The notes under the pieces: generated by a model
Told to the model about the DNA's origin: nothing
Databases searched by the model: none
What the model saw: the letters and a program-made list of their open reading frames with translations, nothing else
Position numbers and translations under genes: made by a program
Shown here: in pieces, positions 1 to 8,236 of the stretch
Numbering within the stretch: position 1 is the first letter of the stretch
How the letters are laid out: every line of letters begins with the position of its first letter
From: Chloroflexota bacterium
GTDB taxonomy: Bacteria; Chloroflexota; Dehalococcoidia; Lucifugimonadales; Lucifugimonadaceae
Length of the DNA stretch: 51,754 nt
Assembly: GCA_018649665.1 (NCBI GenBank)
Contig: JABIHL010000053.1
Span: 1-51,754, forward strand
Reading direction: 5' to 3'

Positions 1-510
1 ACGGTTCGGCGTGAGTTCAATGTCGAGAACCGACTCGCCAAGAACCTCTCCGATCGGGGTTCCAATCTTGAGATCGTCGTCCAACACGAGAATGCCGTCA
101 TGATCGTCCCCAATACCGAGCTCACGTACTGAACAAACCATGCCTTCGGACACGACTCCACGAATCTTCGATCGTTTGAGTTTCTTTGTCTTCCCGGACT
201 CATCTGCGTACGCGTCGTGAAGCACCGCACCGATAGAGGCGTATGCGATCTTCTGGCCTTCAGCTACGTTAGGAGCACCGCACACAACCTCGGCTTCACC
301 TGTGCCATGGTCGACAGTTACAAGCCTCAAGCGATCGGCATCGGGGTGCTGGGCGATGTTTTTCACATGCCCAACTACAACGTTGTCGATCCAACCAGTG
401 CGTTCAATATCTTCAACTTCGTTACCGGCCATCGTCAGGCGATGCGCCAGATCATCGAGATTCATCTCGATGTCTACGTACTCTTTCAGCCAGGAAACAG
501 GAACCTTCAT
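1..510 (-). CDS. pheT: Phenylalanine--tRNA ligase beta subunit, N-terminal part (runs off the window)
   Basis: Reading the minus strand from the ATG at 508-510 gives 170 uninterrupted codons that leave the window at base 1. The start MKVPVSWLKEYVDI and the later VVGHVKNIAQHPDADRL are typical of the PheT N-terminus, which carries an OB-fold tRNA-binding domain (about residues 40-150) ahead of the B3/B4 editing domain. The protein pairs with PheS as an alpha2beta2 enzyme that charges tRNA-Phe in the cytoplasm. It starts 82 bases after the pheS stop, so the two are probably co-transcribed. The catalytic-like and editing parts lie outside the window and cannot be judged. Confidence 0.95.
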   Translation of the reverse strand, partial: MKVPVSWLKEYVDIEMNLDDLAHRLTMAGNEVEDIERTGWIDNVVVGHVKNIAQHPDADRLRLVTVDHGTGEAEVVCGAPNVAEGQKIAYASIGAVLHDAYADESGKTKKLKRSKIRGVVSEGMVCSVRELGIGDDHDGILVLDDDLKIGTPIGEVLGESVLDIELTPNR

Positions 511-592
511 GCGTTTTCTCAGTTACTTATCGAATTACAAATGGAATTAGTTGTGACGAATCACTTTGATGGAGTCGGCGTGTTCGCCGCTC

Positions 593-1615
593 CTAAAACT
601 GAGTCAAGAACCGAAGGTCGTTCGAAAAGAAGTGTCGAATATCGGTGATTTCATTCCGCAACATCGATATCCGCTCAGGCCCCAATCCAAAGGCGAACCC
701 GGTGTACTTGGTCGAGTCGTAGCCCGCGTTTTCCAACACCTTAGGGTGAACCATTCCGGCACCTAATATTTCGATCCAATTCCCGTTCCACTCGATCGAC
801 ATATCTACACCCGGTTCAACGAACGGAAAGAAGTCGCAACGGAACCGAACCTTGCGCTGTGGCCCAAATATTCGACGTGCAAATTCGTAGAGAGTGCCTT
901 TTAGATCGGCAAACGTAATACCTTCGTCCACTGCCAGACCTTCAACTTGGTTGAAGTGCCATTCGTGCGTGGCGTCGGTCGATTCATATCGGTAGCACTT
1001 GCCGGGAACGACGACTCGAATCGGAGGATCGTTAGCCTCCATCGTTCGAGCCTGCATGGGCGAAGTGTGCGTCCGCAGCAAAACATCGTTATGGGTATCG
1101 GAATCGACCCAAATAGTGTCCCACTGATCTCGGGCCGGGTGATTGGCAGGAATGTTGAGCATGTCGAAGTTGTACTTCTCAAGCTCAACTTCAGGACCTT
1201 CAATGGTCTGGAATCCCATTTCGTTGAACGCTTGAGTAATCTCTCGAATCATCTGCGTCGAAGGGTGCAGACCGCCCAATGCCGGTCGTCGACCAGGTAA
1301 CGTGATATCGATCGACCCAACAGGTGCTTGGGATGACTTCGACTGGCTAGCGCGTTCTTCGTAAAGCGTTTCAAGCTGCCCGCGAAGACTGTTCGCCGCA
1401 GCACCGACCACCTTGCGCTGCTCGATATCCAGTGAGCCGAGTCCACGTAGCAGCCCCGTCAGCCGACCTTTTCGACCAAGGAAGCCCACTCGCCACGCTT
1501 CGAGCTGTTCGCCAGATTCAGTAGAATCTAAGGCGGAAATAGCGGCAGCTTTCAGTTCCTCGACCGACTCACCGGCCTGAGTTGCTTGAACACCCTGATC
1601 TTTTGGCAACGACAC
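593..1615 (-). CDS. pheS: Phenylalanine--tRNA ligase alpha subunit
   Basis: This 340-residue protein is the catalytic subunit of the heterotetrameric phenylalanyl-tRNA synthetase. The first 100 residues are charged and helical, as expected for the N-terminal tRNA-binding coiled coil. The class II aminoacyl-tRNA synthetase core follows: HPSTQMIREI opens the catalytic domain, motif 2 is around YRYESTDATHEWHFNQ, and motif 3 is GLGPERISML close to the C-terminus. Length matches the family (about 330-350). The ATG at 1615 is followed by a normal PheS N-terminus. pheT follows on the same strand. A perfect TATAAT -10 element lies about 80 bases upstream. Confidence 0.97.
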   Translation of the reverse strand: MSLPKDQGVQATQAGESVEELKAAAISALDSTESGEQLEAWRVGFLGRKGRLTGLLRGLGSLDIEQRKVVGAAANSLRGQLETLYEERASQSKSSQAPVGSIDITLPGRRPALGGLHPSTQMIREITQAFNEMGFQTIEGPEVELEKYNFDMLNIPANHPARDQWDTIWVDSDTHNDVLLRTHTSPMQARTMEANDPPIRVVVPGKCYRYESTDATHEWHFNQVEGLAVDEGITFADLKGTLYEFARRIFGPQRKVRFRCDFFPFVEPGVDMSIEWNGNWIEILGAGMVHPKVLENAGYDSTKYTGFAFGLGPERISMLRNEITDIRHFFSNDLRFLTQF

Positions 1616-2080
1616 TTACCTGACATAAATACTTGTGAACCGAAGGCAAATGATCAATGAAGTAGTTTGCCAACGGGGTTTTCCGATTCGAAATTATAGT
1701 CGATTATGAGCGCATCGCTCACTCTTGCCGCAATCTCGACTAATACTGGGAAACAGCCAATTTGGCTTCTAATAGCAATATTAAGGTAAATATAGGTGTG
1801 AATTTCATTATTTAGACATATTTACGTATCTCAACACATTATTAGATACACACTACGTTTTTCGTAAAGATCGACACACAGGGCGTTACGATTCCATCAC
1901 ATGCGCCTACTTACGTGAACGGCGGTAACAGCCATCACGCTCAGGCATGCCCTTTCGAACTAGCGACAAGTTCAAAAAGTTGTAGTAGGGTCGAGCTACG
2001 ATCGATGATCAGCCGCAGTACGCACGATGTGTACATTGAGATGCGGTACAACAAATATCCGAATTAACGGGGGGTCCAAT
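1616..2080. other. Intergenic region between divergent pheS and the DUF5679 gene
   Basis: I see no coding frame or RNA gene here. The part from about 1760 to 1900 is clearly AT-rich compared with its surroundings. It holds a 6-bp inverted repeat, GTATCT at 1826-1831 and AGATAC at 1844-1849, separated by 12 bases, which could be an operator. The pheS promoter is in the left part. No convincing promoter for the DUF5679 gene was found, although TTGAGA at about 2036 could be a -35 box. A run of six G at 2070-2075 serves as its ribosome binding site. Confidence 0.5.
1693..1720 (-). promoter_or_regulatory. Probable pheST promoter -10 box with a palindrome in the -35 region
   Basis: On the minus strand a perfect TATAAT occupies 1698-1693. 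The -35 region has no good TTGACA match, but GAGCG-CAT-CGCTC, a perfect 5-bp inverted repeat, covers 1708-1720. A poor -35 box overlapped by a palindrome is compatible with an activator or repressor site. The transcript would have a leader of about 70 bases before pheS, too short for a T-box. The promoter call is inferred from the -10 box alone. Confidence 0.4.
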
Positions 2081-2224
2081 ATGGAAGCCTACTGCATGAA
2101 GTGTAAGACGAAGCGTGAGATGCAGAACCCAGAGCAGATCACAATGAAGAACGGTCGACCTGCGACTCAGGGTACATGCCCGGTCTCTGGCACCAAGATG
2201 TTCAAGATCGGTAAAGCTTCGTAA
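2081..2224 (+). CDS. DUF5679 zinc-ribbon-like mini-protein
   Basis: This 47-residue protein starts with MEAYCMKCKTKREM and contains MKNGRPATQGTCPVSGTKMF, the signature of the DUF5679 family of very short cysteine-containing proteins of unknown function that are common in Chloroflexota and Actinobacteria. The ATG at 2081 is preferred over the upstream GTG/ATG options because it follows GGGGGG at 2070-2075 and the family begins here. Cys5, Cys8 and Cys33 are present, but the position where a fourth metal ligand would be expected is Ser36. The gene is monocistronic, with a strong terminator 22 bases after its stop. Confidence 0.85.
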   Translation: MEAYCMKCKTKREMQNPEQITMKNGRPATQGTCPVSGTKMFKIGKAS

Positions 2225-2246
2225 GCTTTCTGCTACTGAATTAATT

Positions 2247-2275
2247 GACCCGTGCTTCGGCACGGGTCTTTTTTT
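2247..2275 (+). terminator. Rho-independent terminator after the DUF5679 gene
   Basis: GACCCGTGC at 2247-2255 pairs perfectly with GCACGGGTC at 2260-2268 around a TTCG tetraloop, followed by seven T (2269-2275). This is a textbook intrinsic terminator. Confidence 0.95.
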
Positions 2276-2365
2276 GCCAAATTTCAAGCGACATTTCGGT
2301 CAACACCCCTTAACCGAGGGTAAGATTCGGTCTCTCAAGCCATCACCCTACGAGAAACCAGCCAT

Positions 2366-3292
2366 ATGCAAACAGTCCCATTCGGAAAAACAGGATTCAA
2401 CGTCAGTCGCCTCGGAATCGGTTTATCAGAGATCGGATCGCAGCTATCTGTTTCTGATCAAGATCAAGCCACCACTATGATGAACACCGCTCTCGATAGC
2501 GGCATCAACTTTCTCGATACCTCGGCTTGTTACGGCATATCTGAAATGATGGTCGGCAAGGGCGTTGCCGAACGGCGTGATGACTATTTCCTCGCTACTA
2601 AAGCTGGGCACATCGCACTAGGCGCCGCCGGAGAAGAATGGACATACCAAACTGTCGTCGATTCGATCGAACGCAGCTTGCGATTGCTCCAGACCGACCA
2701 TGTCGACCTAGTTCAACTCCACTCGTGCGGGATCGATGTCCTAGAGCGCGGAGACGTAATTCGTGCGCTCCAAGAAGCACAGGATGCTGGAAAGACTCGT
2801 TTCTTCGGCTACTCGGGTGATAACGAGGCCGCTCACTGGGCGGTCGATTCAGGATTGTTCGCTACTCTCCAAACTAGCTACAACCTAGTCGAACAGCGTG
2901 CTCGAACATCTGGCCTTCTCGAAAAGGCAACAGCGCAGGGCATGGGAACTATCATCAAGCGACCTATCGCCGGTGGCGTATGGGGCAAGTCACGTCCGGA
3001 AGCCGGAATCGACGACGCAGGTCGATACAACACTCCTTATCTCCTGCGTGCCAAAGAGATGCGAACGCTAGGCGCAATCGAAAACGAGCCTGAGGACGGA
3101 ATTCTCACGGCACTCGGATACACACTCGGCGATACGGACGCTAACGTGGCGATTGTTGGAACCACAAATCCAGCTCACATGGCTACCAACATCAAGCAAA
3201 TCGACAACGACCTACCGATTCCTGAATCAGTCATTGAAGAACTGAAATCCCGATTCGAGAAGCTCGACACCGACTGGGCGCAACGCACATAG
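2366..3292 (+). CDS. Aldo/keto reductase
   Basis: The 308-residue product is an aldo/keto reductase: a TIM barrel that uses NAD(P)H to interconvert carbonyls and alcohols. The catalytic tetrad can be read directly as Asp51 (in LDTSACYG), Tyr56, Lys79 (LATKAGH) and His119 (LVQLHSCG). The N-terminal VPFGKTGFNVSRLGIG is the usual first strand. The sequence type is closest to the L-galactose/D-threo-aldose 1-dehydrogenase-like branch, but the substrate cannot be assigned from sequence. It is followed on the same strand by two enolase-superfamily dehydratase-like genes and later an SDR, which suggests a sugar or sugar-acid pathway. Confidence 0.9.
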   Translation: MQTVPFGKTGFNVSRLGIGLSEIGSQLSVSDQDQATTMMNTALDSGINFLDTSACYGISEMMVGKGVAERRDDYFLATKAGHIALGAAGEEWTYQTVVDSIERSLRLLQTDHVDLVQLHSCGIDVLERGDVIRALQEAQDAGKTRFFGYSGDNEAAHWAVDSGLFATLQTSYNLVEQRARTSGLLEKATAQGMGTIIKRPIAGGVWGKSRPEAGIDDAGRYNTPYLLRAKEMRTLGAIENEPEDGILTALGYTLGDTDANVAIVGTTNPAHMATNIKQIDNDLPIPESVIEELKSRFEKLDTDWAQRT

Positions 3293-3376
3293 GCGCCAGA
3301 GTTGCCATAGGCACGTTTTCTATTCGTCTACTCCAGTGACGACCATCCATTCCGTTAGAAAGTTCGTTATTCAACA

Positions 3377-4564
3377 ATGAAGATAGATCGCATCGAAGTC
3401 CGATTCGTCGAAGCCGAACTCGATCAGCCATTCGGATGGTCGCAACGATGGACCAACACTCGCAGCGTCGTCGTTCTCAAGGTATTCACCGACGACGGTG
3501 TGATTGGCTGGGGTGAGACATACGGTTCTTCGGAAACAGTAGCGGAGATCTCTTCTATCGCACGATTGGCGATCGGAGAAAACCCGGAAAACATCTCACA
3601 GATCTGGCACAAGATCCACCGAGCCACGTTCCAGAGCCATTCATACGCAGGTGCAGCGGTGATGGCAGCAAGTGCGATAGACACGGCACTACACGACATC
3701 GTTGGCAAATCAACAGGAAAGCCAGTGGCTGAAGTCATGGGCGGCAGGCTGCACAATTCGATAGCGGTCTACGCCACCGGTCTTTACTACGTCGATAACT
3801 ACGCGCTACCTCCTCAACTCGAAGAAGCCGCTGGATACGTCGAGCAAGGCTTCACCGGAATGAAAATGAAGGTTGGGGCACTGTCTCTAAAAGAAGATGC
3901 CGAACGAGTTCGAGCGACACGTAAAGCAATCGGCTCTGATGTTCGCCTAATGTTCGATGCGAACGAATCGTACGATCCATCGAGCGCACTAACTTTCGCC
4001 AACATGGTTGCCGATCAAGACATCACTTGGTTCGAAGAGCCATGCGCATCGCGCGATTTCGTTGCCAACAAGATGGTGCAAGAAAAGTCGCCAATCCCTG
4101 TTTCTGGCGGTGAAAGCCTTTCGACTCGCTGGGAGTTCGCCCCTCGACTCGCCGAGCGGACGTTCGACATCATTCAACCCGACATTTGCGGAGTCGGCGG
4201 CCCATCGGAAATGCACCGAGTCGGACTCATGGCGCAGGCGTTCGGTATCAAGTTCAATCCGCACTTCTGGGGCACAGGAATCAGCTTTGCTGCCGCGCTT
4301 CACGCGTTGGCATTGCAACCAATAGGGCAGATCGGTCAAACGAACATTCCGTACCAGAACGAATCGGTATTGGAGTTCGATCAAACGCCGCACCCGGTTC
4401 GAGAAAATCTAACAACCCCGTTCTTCACTCAATCGAACAGCCGAGTCGAAGTGCCAACGGCACCCGGACTAGGAATCGAAATCGACGAAGCCGTACTAGC
4501 AAGGTTCACCAAAGGCGAACCAGCTATCGTCGACACCGCAGTAGATTCACAGCCGTTCTTCTAA
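3377..4564 (+). CDS. Mandelate racemase/muconate lactonizing enzyme family protein (MR subgroup)
   Basis: This 395-residue protein has the enolase-superfamily fold, with an alpha+beta capping domain (about 1-125) and a TIM barrel. Catalytic positions are readable: Lys163-x-Lys165 (MKMKVG), metal ligands Asp194 (FDAN), Glu220 (WFEEP) and Glu246 (GGES), and an Asp269/His296 dyad (QPDICG, NPHFWG). Their spacing is almost identical to classical mandelate racemase, placing it in the MR subgroup. Such enzymes abstract a proton alpha to a carboxylate, as racemases or acid-sugar dehydratases. The substrate is unknown. The gene lies 84 bases after the aldo/keto reductase and is followed by an intergenic palindromic repeat and a second family member. 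Confidence 0.9.
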   Translation: MKIDRIEVRFVEAELDQPFGWSQRWTNTRSVVVLKVFTDDGVIGWGETYGSSETVAEISSIARLAIGENPENISQIWHKIHRATFQSHSYAGAAVMAASAIDTALHDIVGKSTGKPVAEVMGGRLHNSIAVYATGLYYVDNYALPPQLEEAAGYVEQGFTGMKMKVGALSLKEDAERVRATRKAIGSDVRLMFDANESYDPSSALTFANMVADQDITWFEEPCASRDFVANKMVQEKSPIPVSGGESLSTRWEFAPRLAERTFDIIQPDICGVGGPSEMHRVGLMAQAFGIKFNPHFWGTGISFAAALHALALQPIGQIGQTNIPYQNESVLEFDQTPHPVRENLTTPFFTQSNSRVEVPTAPGLGIEIDEAVLARFTKGEPAIVDTAVDSQPFF

Positions 4565-4590
4565 ATACGAATCAATCTGTAAGCTCGTTA

Positions 4591-4678
4591 CAACAGTCCC
4601 CCTTCCTTTGGGAAGGGGTTAGGGGATGGGTAGACTGCAGCGAGTGACTGAGTCGTCCGACGACGATGGAACCAAACG
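4591..4678. repeat. Intergenic palindromic repeat, family A copy 1
   Basis: Two hairpins are joined by a conserved linker. The first is CCCCTTCC at 4599-4606 with GGAAGGGG at 4611-4618. The second is GTCGTC at 4652-4657 with GACGAC at 4659-4664. Between and after them are GTTAGGGG-TGGG and ATGGAACCAAACG. Near copies occur at 23490-23579 and 23617-23690. The element lies between two MR/MLE genes and does not seem to be coding. Confidence 0.8.
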
Positions 4679-4716
4679 ACAAGCGCGATTAAAGACAAGC
4701 CCGGAACAAACGCATC

Positions 4717-5826
4717 ATGAAAATCACCGACGTAACCGTGACACTGTTCAAGTGGGAAGACATCCCAACCACCAACTACAGTCCGCTCTCGGGCAAAATT
4801 GGCGGCGAATCGGATCTTGGGCTGGTCACGATATCGACCGACGAAGGAATCGAAGGTCACGCATTTCTTGGAAGCTCGAGCCAACCGGCGAGCCTCGACG
4901 TCCAGTCGCTTATCAAATACCTAAAGCCGATATTGATTGGGCAAAATCCACTCGACCGCGAACGTCTATGGCAGCTGCTCAGCCAACTCACTCGTAAAGC
5001 CGGAATCCGAGTCGTCGGAGCCTGCGACATCGCCTTGTGGGACATCGCAGGCAAAGCGGCAAACATGCCGATTCATCAGCTACTCGGAACTTACCGAACA
5101 ACGGTGAAGGCATACGCCTCATCGACTGTTTACCAAGAGCCTGAAGCGTACGCCGACGAAGCTGCGCAGATGAAAAGCGAAGGCTGGACCGCTTACAAAA
5201 TCCACCCACCGACGAACCCAGAACTCGATATCGAATGCTGCATTCAAATTCGCGAAGCAGTTGGCGACCATCACACCCTTATGCTCGATTCAACTTGGGC
5301 GTACGACTATCCACAGGCCATTAGAGTTGGCAAAGCAATAGAAGAGCTCGACTACTACTGGTACGAAGACCCGCTCGCCGATGACGATATCTACAACTAC
5401 ACCAAGCTGAAACAGCAGCTCCACATTCCTCTGATGGCGACCGAATATTCGCCCGGAGGCTTCACTGCATACGCGCCGTGGTTAGTCGCAAAGGCAACCG
5501 ACTATCTGCGAGGCGACGTAGCGATCAAGGGTGGAATTACCTCGATCATGAAAACAGCCCACCTCGCCGAGGCGTTTCATATGAACTACGAGGTTCATCA
5601 CGGGGGCAACTCGCTGAACAATGTTGCGAATCTTCACACAATCATGGCAATGAAGAACTGCGAATTCTTCGAAGTGTTGTTGCCGTCGGGCGCTCAAAAA
5701 TACGGACTTGAAACCGACATTGAAGTCGATTCCGAAGGCAACGTTCACGCGTTCAACAAGCCCGGACTCGGTGCCGACATCGACTTCGCACTTATCGAAC
5801 GTAACAAGATCGCCATCGTTTCCTAA
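4717..5826 (+). CDS. Mandelate racemase/muconate lactonizing enzyme family protein, second copy
   Basis: This 369-residue enolase-superfamily protein differs clearly from its upstream neighbour. Its second-strand catalytic motif is Lys161-x-His163 (AYKIHP) instead of Lys-x-Lys. Metal ligands are Asp191 (LMLDST), Glu217 (WYEDP) and Glu243 (MATEYS), and the dyad is Asp267/His294 (RGDVAI, YEVHHGG). This pattern is typical of acid-sugar dehydratase-like branches of the MR subgroup, not of cycloisomerases. The ATG at 4717 follows a repeat element. Its stop is 12 bases from the next gene, an M48 protease, so the two may be co-transcribed although their functions are unrelated. Confidence 0.88.
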   Translation: MKITDVTVTLFKWEDIPTTNYSPLSGKIGGESDLGLVTISTDEGIEGHAFLGSSSQPASLDVQSLIKYLKPILIGQNPLDRERLWQLLSQLTRKAGIRVVGACDIALWDIAGKAANMPIHQLLGTYRTTVKAYASSTVYQEPEAYADEAAQMKSEGWTAYKIHPPTNPELDIECCIQIREAVGDHHTLMLDSTWAYDYPQAIRVGKAIEELDYYWYEDPLADDDIYNYTKLKQQLHIPLMATEYSPGGFTAYAPWLVAKATDYLRGDVAIKGGITSIMKTAHLAEAFHMNYEVHHGGNSLNNVANLHTIMAMKNCEFFEVLLPSGAQKYGLETDIEVDSEGNVHAFNKPGLGADIDFALIERNKIAIVS

Positions 5827-5837
5827 TCGCCAAAAAT

Positions 5838-7004
5838 ATGAACCTACCCGAACCAACAGATTCCCCAGCGAAAAATCCGTCAGACGCAGTCAGTCTGCCG
5901 AACGCCGCACGCTACCAACGCGTAAAGCTAACGATGTCGGTCGTCTCGATGGCGTTGAACGTGGTAGTCCCGCTGGTCTTCTTGCTGTCAGGCGGTTCCG
6001 AAGCGATTCGGAATCTAGCCGAGGGCTGGACTTCCAACTCAGCCCTAATAGTCGTGTTGTTTCTGCTGGTGACTGGTATTGGTTTTCAACTAATTGAATT
6101 TCCTTTCGAGGTGTACTCAGGGTTCATCGTAGAAAAGCAGTTCGGGCTCAGCAAAGTCTCGATAGGTAGCTGGCTCTACGACTGGTTCAAAGGAACGCTG
6201 CTTCAGTCGGTGCTACTAGTCGTGCTGATATCCGGCATGTACTGGTTATTAAGATCACAACCCGAACTCTGGTGGCTGTGGGCAGCGATCGGAGCGACCA
6301 TCCTTGTCATCGTCCTCATGGCGCTGGTTCCGGTGCTGCTGCTGCCGCTGTTCTACAAGTTCGAACCAATCCCGGAAGGCGAACTCAAAGACCGTTTATT
6401 CGCCCTCGCCGACCAAATTGGCACTCACGTTCAGGGCATCTACGTTTGGCATCTTGGCGATAAAACATCGAAGGCAAACGCCGCCGTTACTGGATGGGGG
6501 CGAACCCGCCGGATCATCATTTCCGACACGCTAATCGAATCGAACACAATCGAAGAAATCGAAGTCGTCATGGCCCACGAACTTGGTCACCATGTTCGAT
6601 GGGACGTTTGGAAGATGCTTGCCGTATCGACCGCTCTAATATTCATCAGCTTCTTCGTCATCGATCTCGCACTTACTGCTTGGATCGACTCGCTCGGACT
6701 ACGTGGAATCGCTGATATCGCCGGGCTTCCGCTCGTTCTTATCGTCGGCGCGGGCGTCTCGTTGGTTGCCCTGCCGATCTCCAACTGGCTATCTCGCAAA
6801 GCAGAAACTGCCGCCGATCTCTACGCGCTCAATCTCACCGGCATGCGTGACGAATTCATTTCTGCCATGAACAAACTCGGCGATCAAAATCTCTCCCAGA
6901 AGAGTCCAAACGCTATCGTTGAATTCTTGTTCCACTCCCACCCATCGATCCAGCACCGAATCGACCGTGCAAACGCCTGGTCACCCGCCTCACGCAATAA
7001 ATAA
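5838..7004 (+). CDS. M48 family membrane zinc metalloprotease (Ste24/CAAX protease 1-like)
   Basis: The 388-residue product is an integral membrane peptidase of the Ste24 branch of family M48. Several hydrophobic segments lie at about 34-50, 68-88, 118-137 and 144-172, and the active site His247-Glu248-x-x-His251 (HELGH) is followed by the third ligand Glu323 in KAETAADLYAL. Length and topology fit bacterial Ste24 homologues, which are usually linked to membrane protein quality control, because bacteria lack CAAX prenylation. Both active-site elements are intact. The next gene starts 16 bases after its stop. Confidence 0.92.
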   Translation: MNLPEPTDSPAKNPSDAVSLPNAARYQRVKLTMSVVSMALNVVVPLVFLLSGGSEAIRNLAEGWTSNSALIVVLFLLVTGIGFQLIEFPFEVYSGFIVEKQFGLSKVSIGSWLYDWFKGTLLQSVLLVVLISGMYWLLRSQPELWWLWAAIGATILVIVLMALVPVLLLPLFYKFEPIPEGELKDRLFALADQIGTHVQGIYVWHLGDKTSKANAAVTGWGRTRRIIISDTLIESNTIEEIEVVMAHELGHHVRWDVWKMLAVSTALIFISFFVIDLALTAWIDSLGLRGIADIAGLPLVLIVGAGVSLVALPISNWLSRKAETAADLYALNLTGMRDEFISAMNKLGDQNLSQKSPNAIVEFLFHSHPSIQHRIDRANAWSPASRNK

Positions 7005-7020
7005 AGGCTTCAAACTTTCA

Positions 7021-8187
7021 ATGCCTGATTCTTCTTCCGAATTCACGCCGAAAACCGCTATTTCTATCGACGGCGACAACTTTCTGATTAACGGCGTACC
7101 GACTCAACAGGGTCGAACATTCAGGGGCACATCTATCGAAGGTCTTCTCATGAACAGCCGCATGGCAAACGCCATGTGGGACGACGAGAACGAGTTCACC
7201 AAACACCTATGGGCATACCCCGATAACGACCTATGGCAGGCTGATCGCAATACGAACGAGTTGATCGACATGTTGCCGATCTACCTTGAAAAGGGGCTGA
7301 CCTGCATCGATATCAACTTGCAGGGAGCTTCGCCTCTCAGCTACTACCGCTCCAACGAAGAAGGTCTCACCGATCTTCGCAAGCGAATTCATGCAGTACA
7401 TCCTGAAGCCACCGACGAACAAATCTGGGCTGGAGTGCCTAACGTTGAATCACAACCGTGGATATCTGGCGCTTTCACCGAATCTGGCGACCTGAAACCG
7501 GAGTTCATGGATCGCACCGCACGAATCATCGAAGCGTGCGATTCAATAGGCATGGTCGTGTGCCTGGGTTACTTCTATTTCGGGCAGGACGAACGACTAG
7601 AAGACGAAGAAGCAGTAAAAACCGCTGTAGATAACGCCACTAAATGGGTGCTCGAAAAAGGCTACACAAACGTCATTATCGAAATCAACAACGAAGCCGA
7701 CGTTCCGCGCTACGAGCACGAAATACTCTGTCCGCCTCGTATTCACGAACTGATAGAACGAGCCGCCAAAATAGAGCGTAATGGCAAACGCCTTCTGATC
7801 AGCACGAGCTTCACACGACGCATGGTTCCGACCGACGCAGTGATCGCTACGTCTGATTACGTTCTCCTCCATGGAAACGGAATGCACGACACCGCACAAC
7901 TCAAAAAGCGGATCGTGGACACGAGGGCTTCAAGCGCCTATCGAGGACAACCGTTAGTTTTCAACGAAGACGATCACTTCGACTTTGAAAACGAAGATAA
8001 CAACTTCGCGGCGGCGTTGGAAAACCGTGCAGGCTGGGGCTATTTCGATCCCGGTCCGGGAGCCGGTGGCGCGGCTGCATATGGTGATTACGAAGTCGGC
8101 TACCAGAACCCGCCAATCAACTGGACAATCAACACCCAACGAAAAGAAAGTTTTTTCTGGTTCCTCAGCGAAGTCACCGACAAATAA
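7021..8187 (+). CDS. Cytosolic glycoside-hydrolase-like TIM-barrel protein
   Basis: This 388-residue protein is not one I recognise by name. It has features of clan GH-A glycosidases: a TIM-barrel-like order, IIEINNEAD with Asn224-Glu225 in the place of the usual Asn-Glu acid/base, and LVFNEDD with Glu316 in the place of the strand-7 nucleophile, plus YFYFG and VLLHGNG as other barrel-strand ends. No signal peptide is seen, so it would act on an imported or internal substrate. The ATG at 7021 is chosen over an upstream start at 6919, which overlaps the M48 gene. Its position between MR/MLE genes and an SDR suggests a role in sugar catabolism. Confidence 0.65.
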   Translation: MPDSSSEFTPKTAISIDGDNFLINGVPTQQGRTFRGTSIEGLLMNSRMANAMWDDENEFTKHLWAYPDNDLWQADRNTNELIDMLPIYLEKGLTCIDINLQGASPLSYYRSNEEGLTDLRKRIHAVHPEATDEQIWAGVPNVESQPWISGAFTESGDLKPEFMDRTARIIEACDSIGMVVCLGYFYFGQDERLEDEEAVKTAVDNATKWVLEKGYTNVIIEINNEADVPRYEHEILCPPRIHELIERAAKIERNGKRLLISTSFTRRMVPTDAVIATSDYVLLHGNGMHDTAQLKKRIVDTRASSAYRGQPLVFNEDDHFDFENEDNNFAAALENRAGWGYFDPGPGAGGAAAYGDYEVGYQNPPINWTINTQRKESFFWFLSEVTDK

Positions 8188-8236
8188 TTTCAGGCAATAT
8201 TAGCTTTCATAAATTTCGACAGGAATCCGACACAAT

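Noticed and set aside
217-648. A 143-codon plus-strand frame at the left edge
   Set aside because: It overlaps pheT on the opposite strand, and the minus-strand reading has strong family motifs.
1616-2080. tRNA or small RNA gene in the pheS upstream gap
   Set aside because: No cloverleaf arms, TTCGA loop or CCA end could be found on either strand; the same holds for the other gaps longer than 100 bases.
6919-7020. Upstream ATG extension of the glycosidase-like protein
   Set aside because: The extension overlaps the M48 protease gene in another frame and lacks resemblance to any protein start; ATG at 7021 is preferred.
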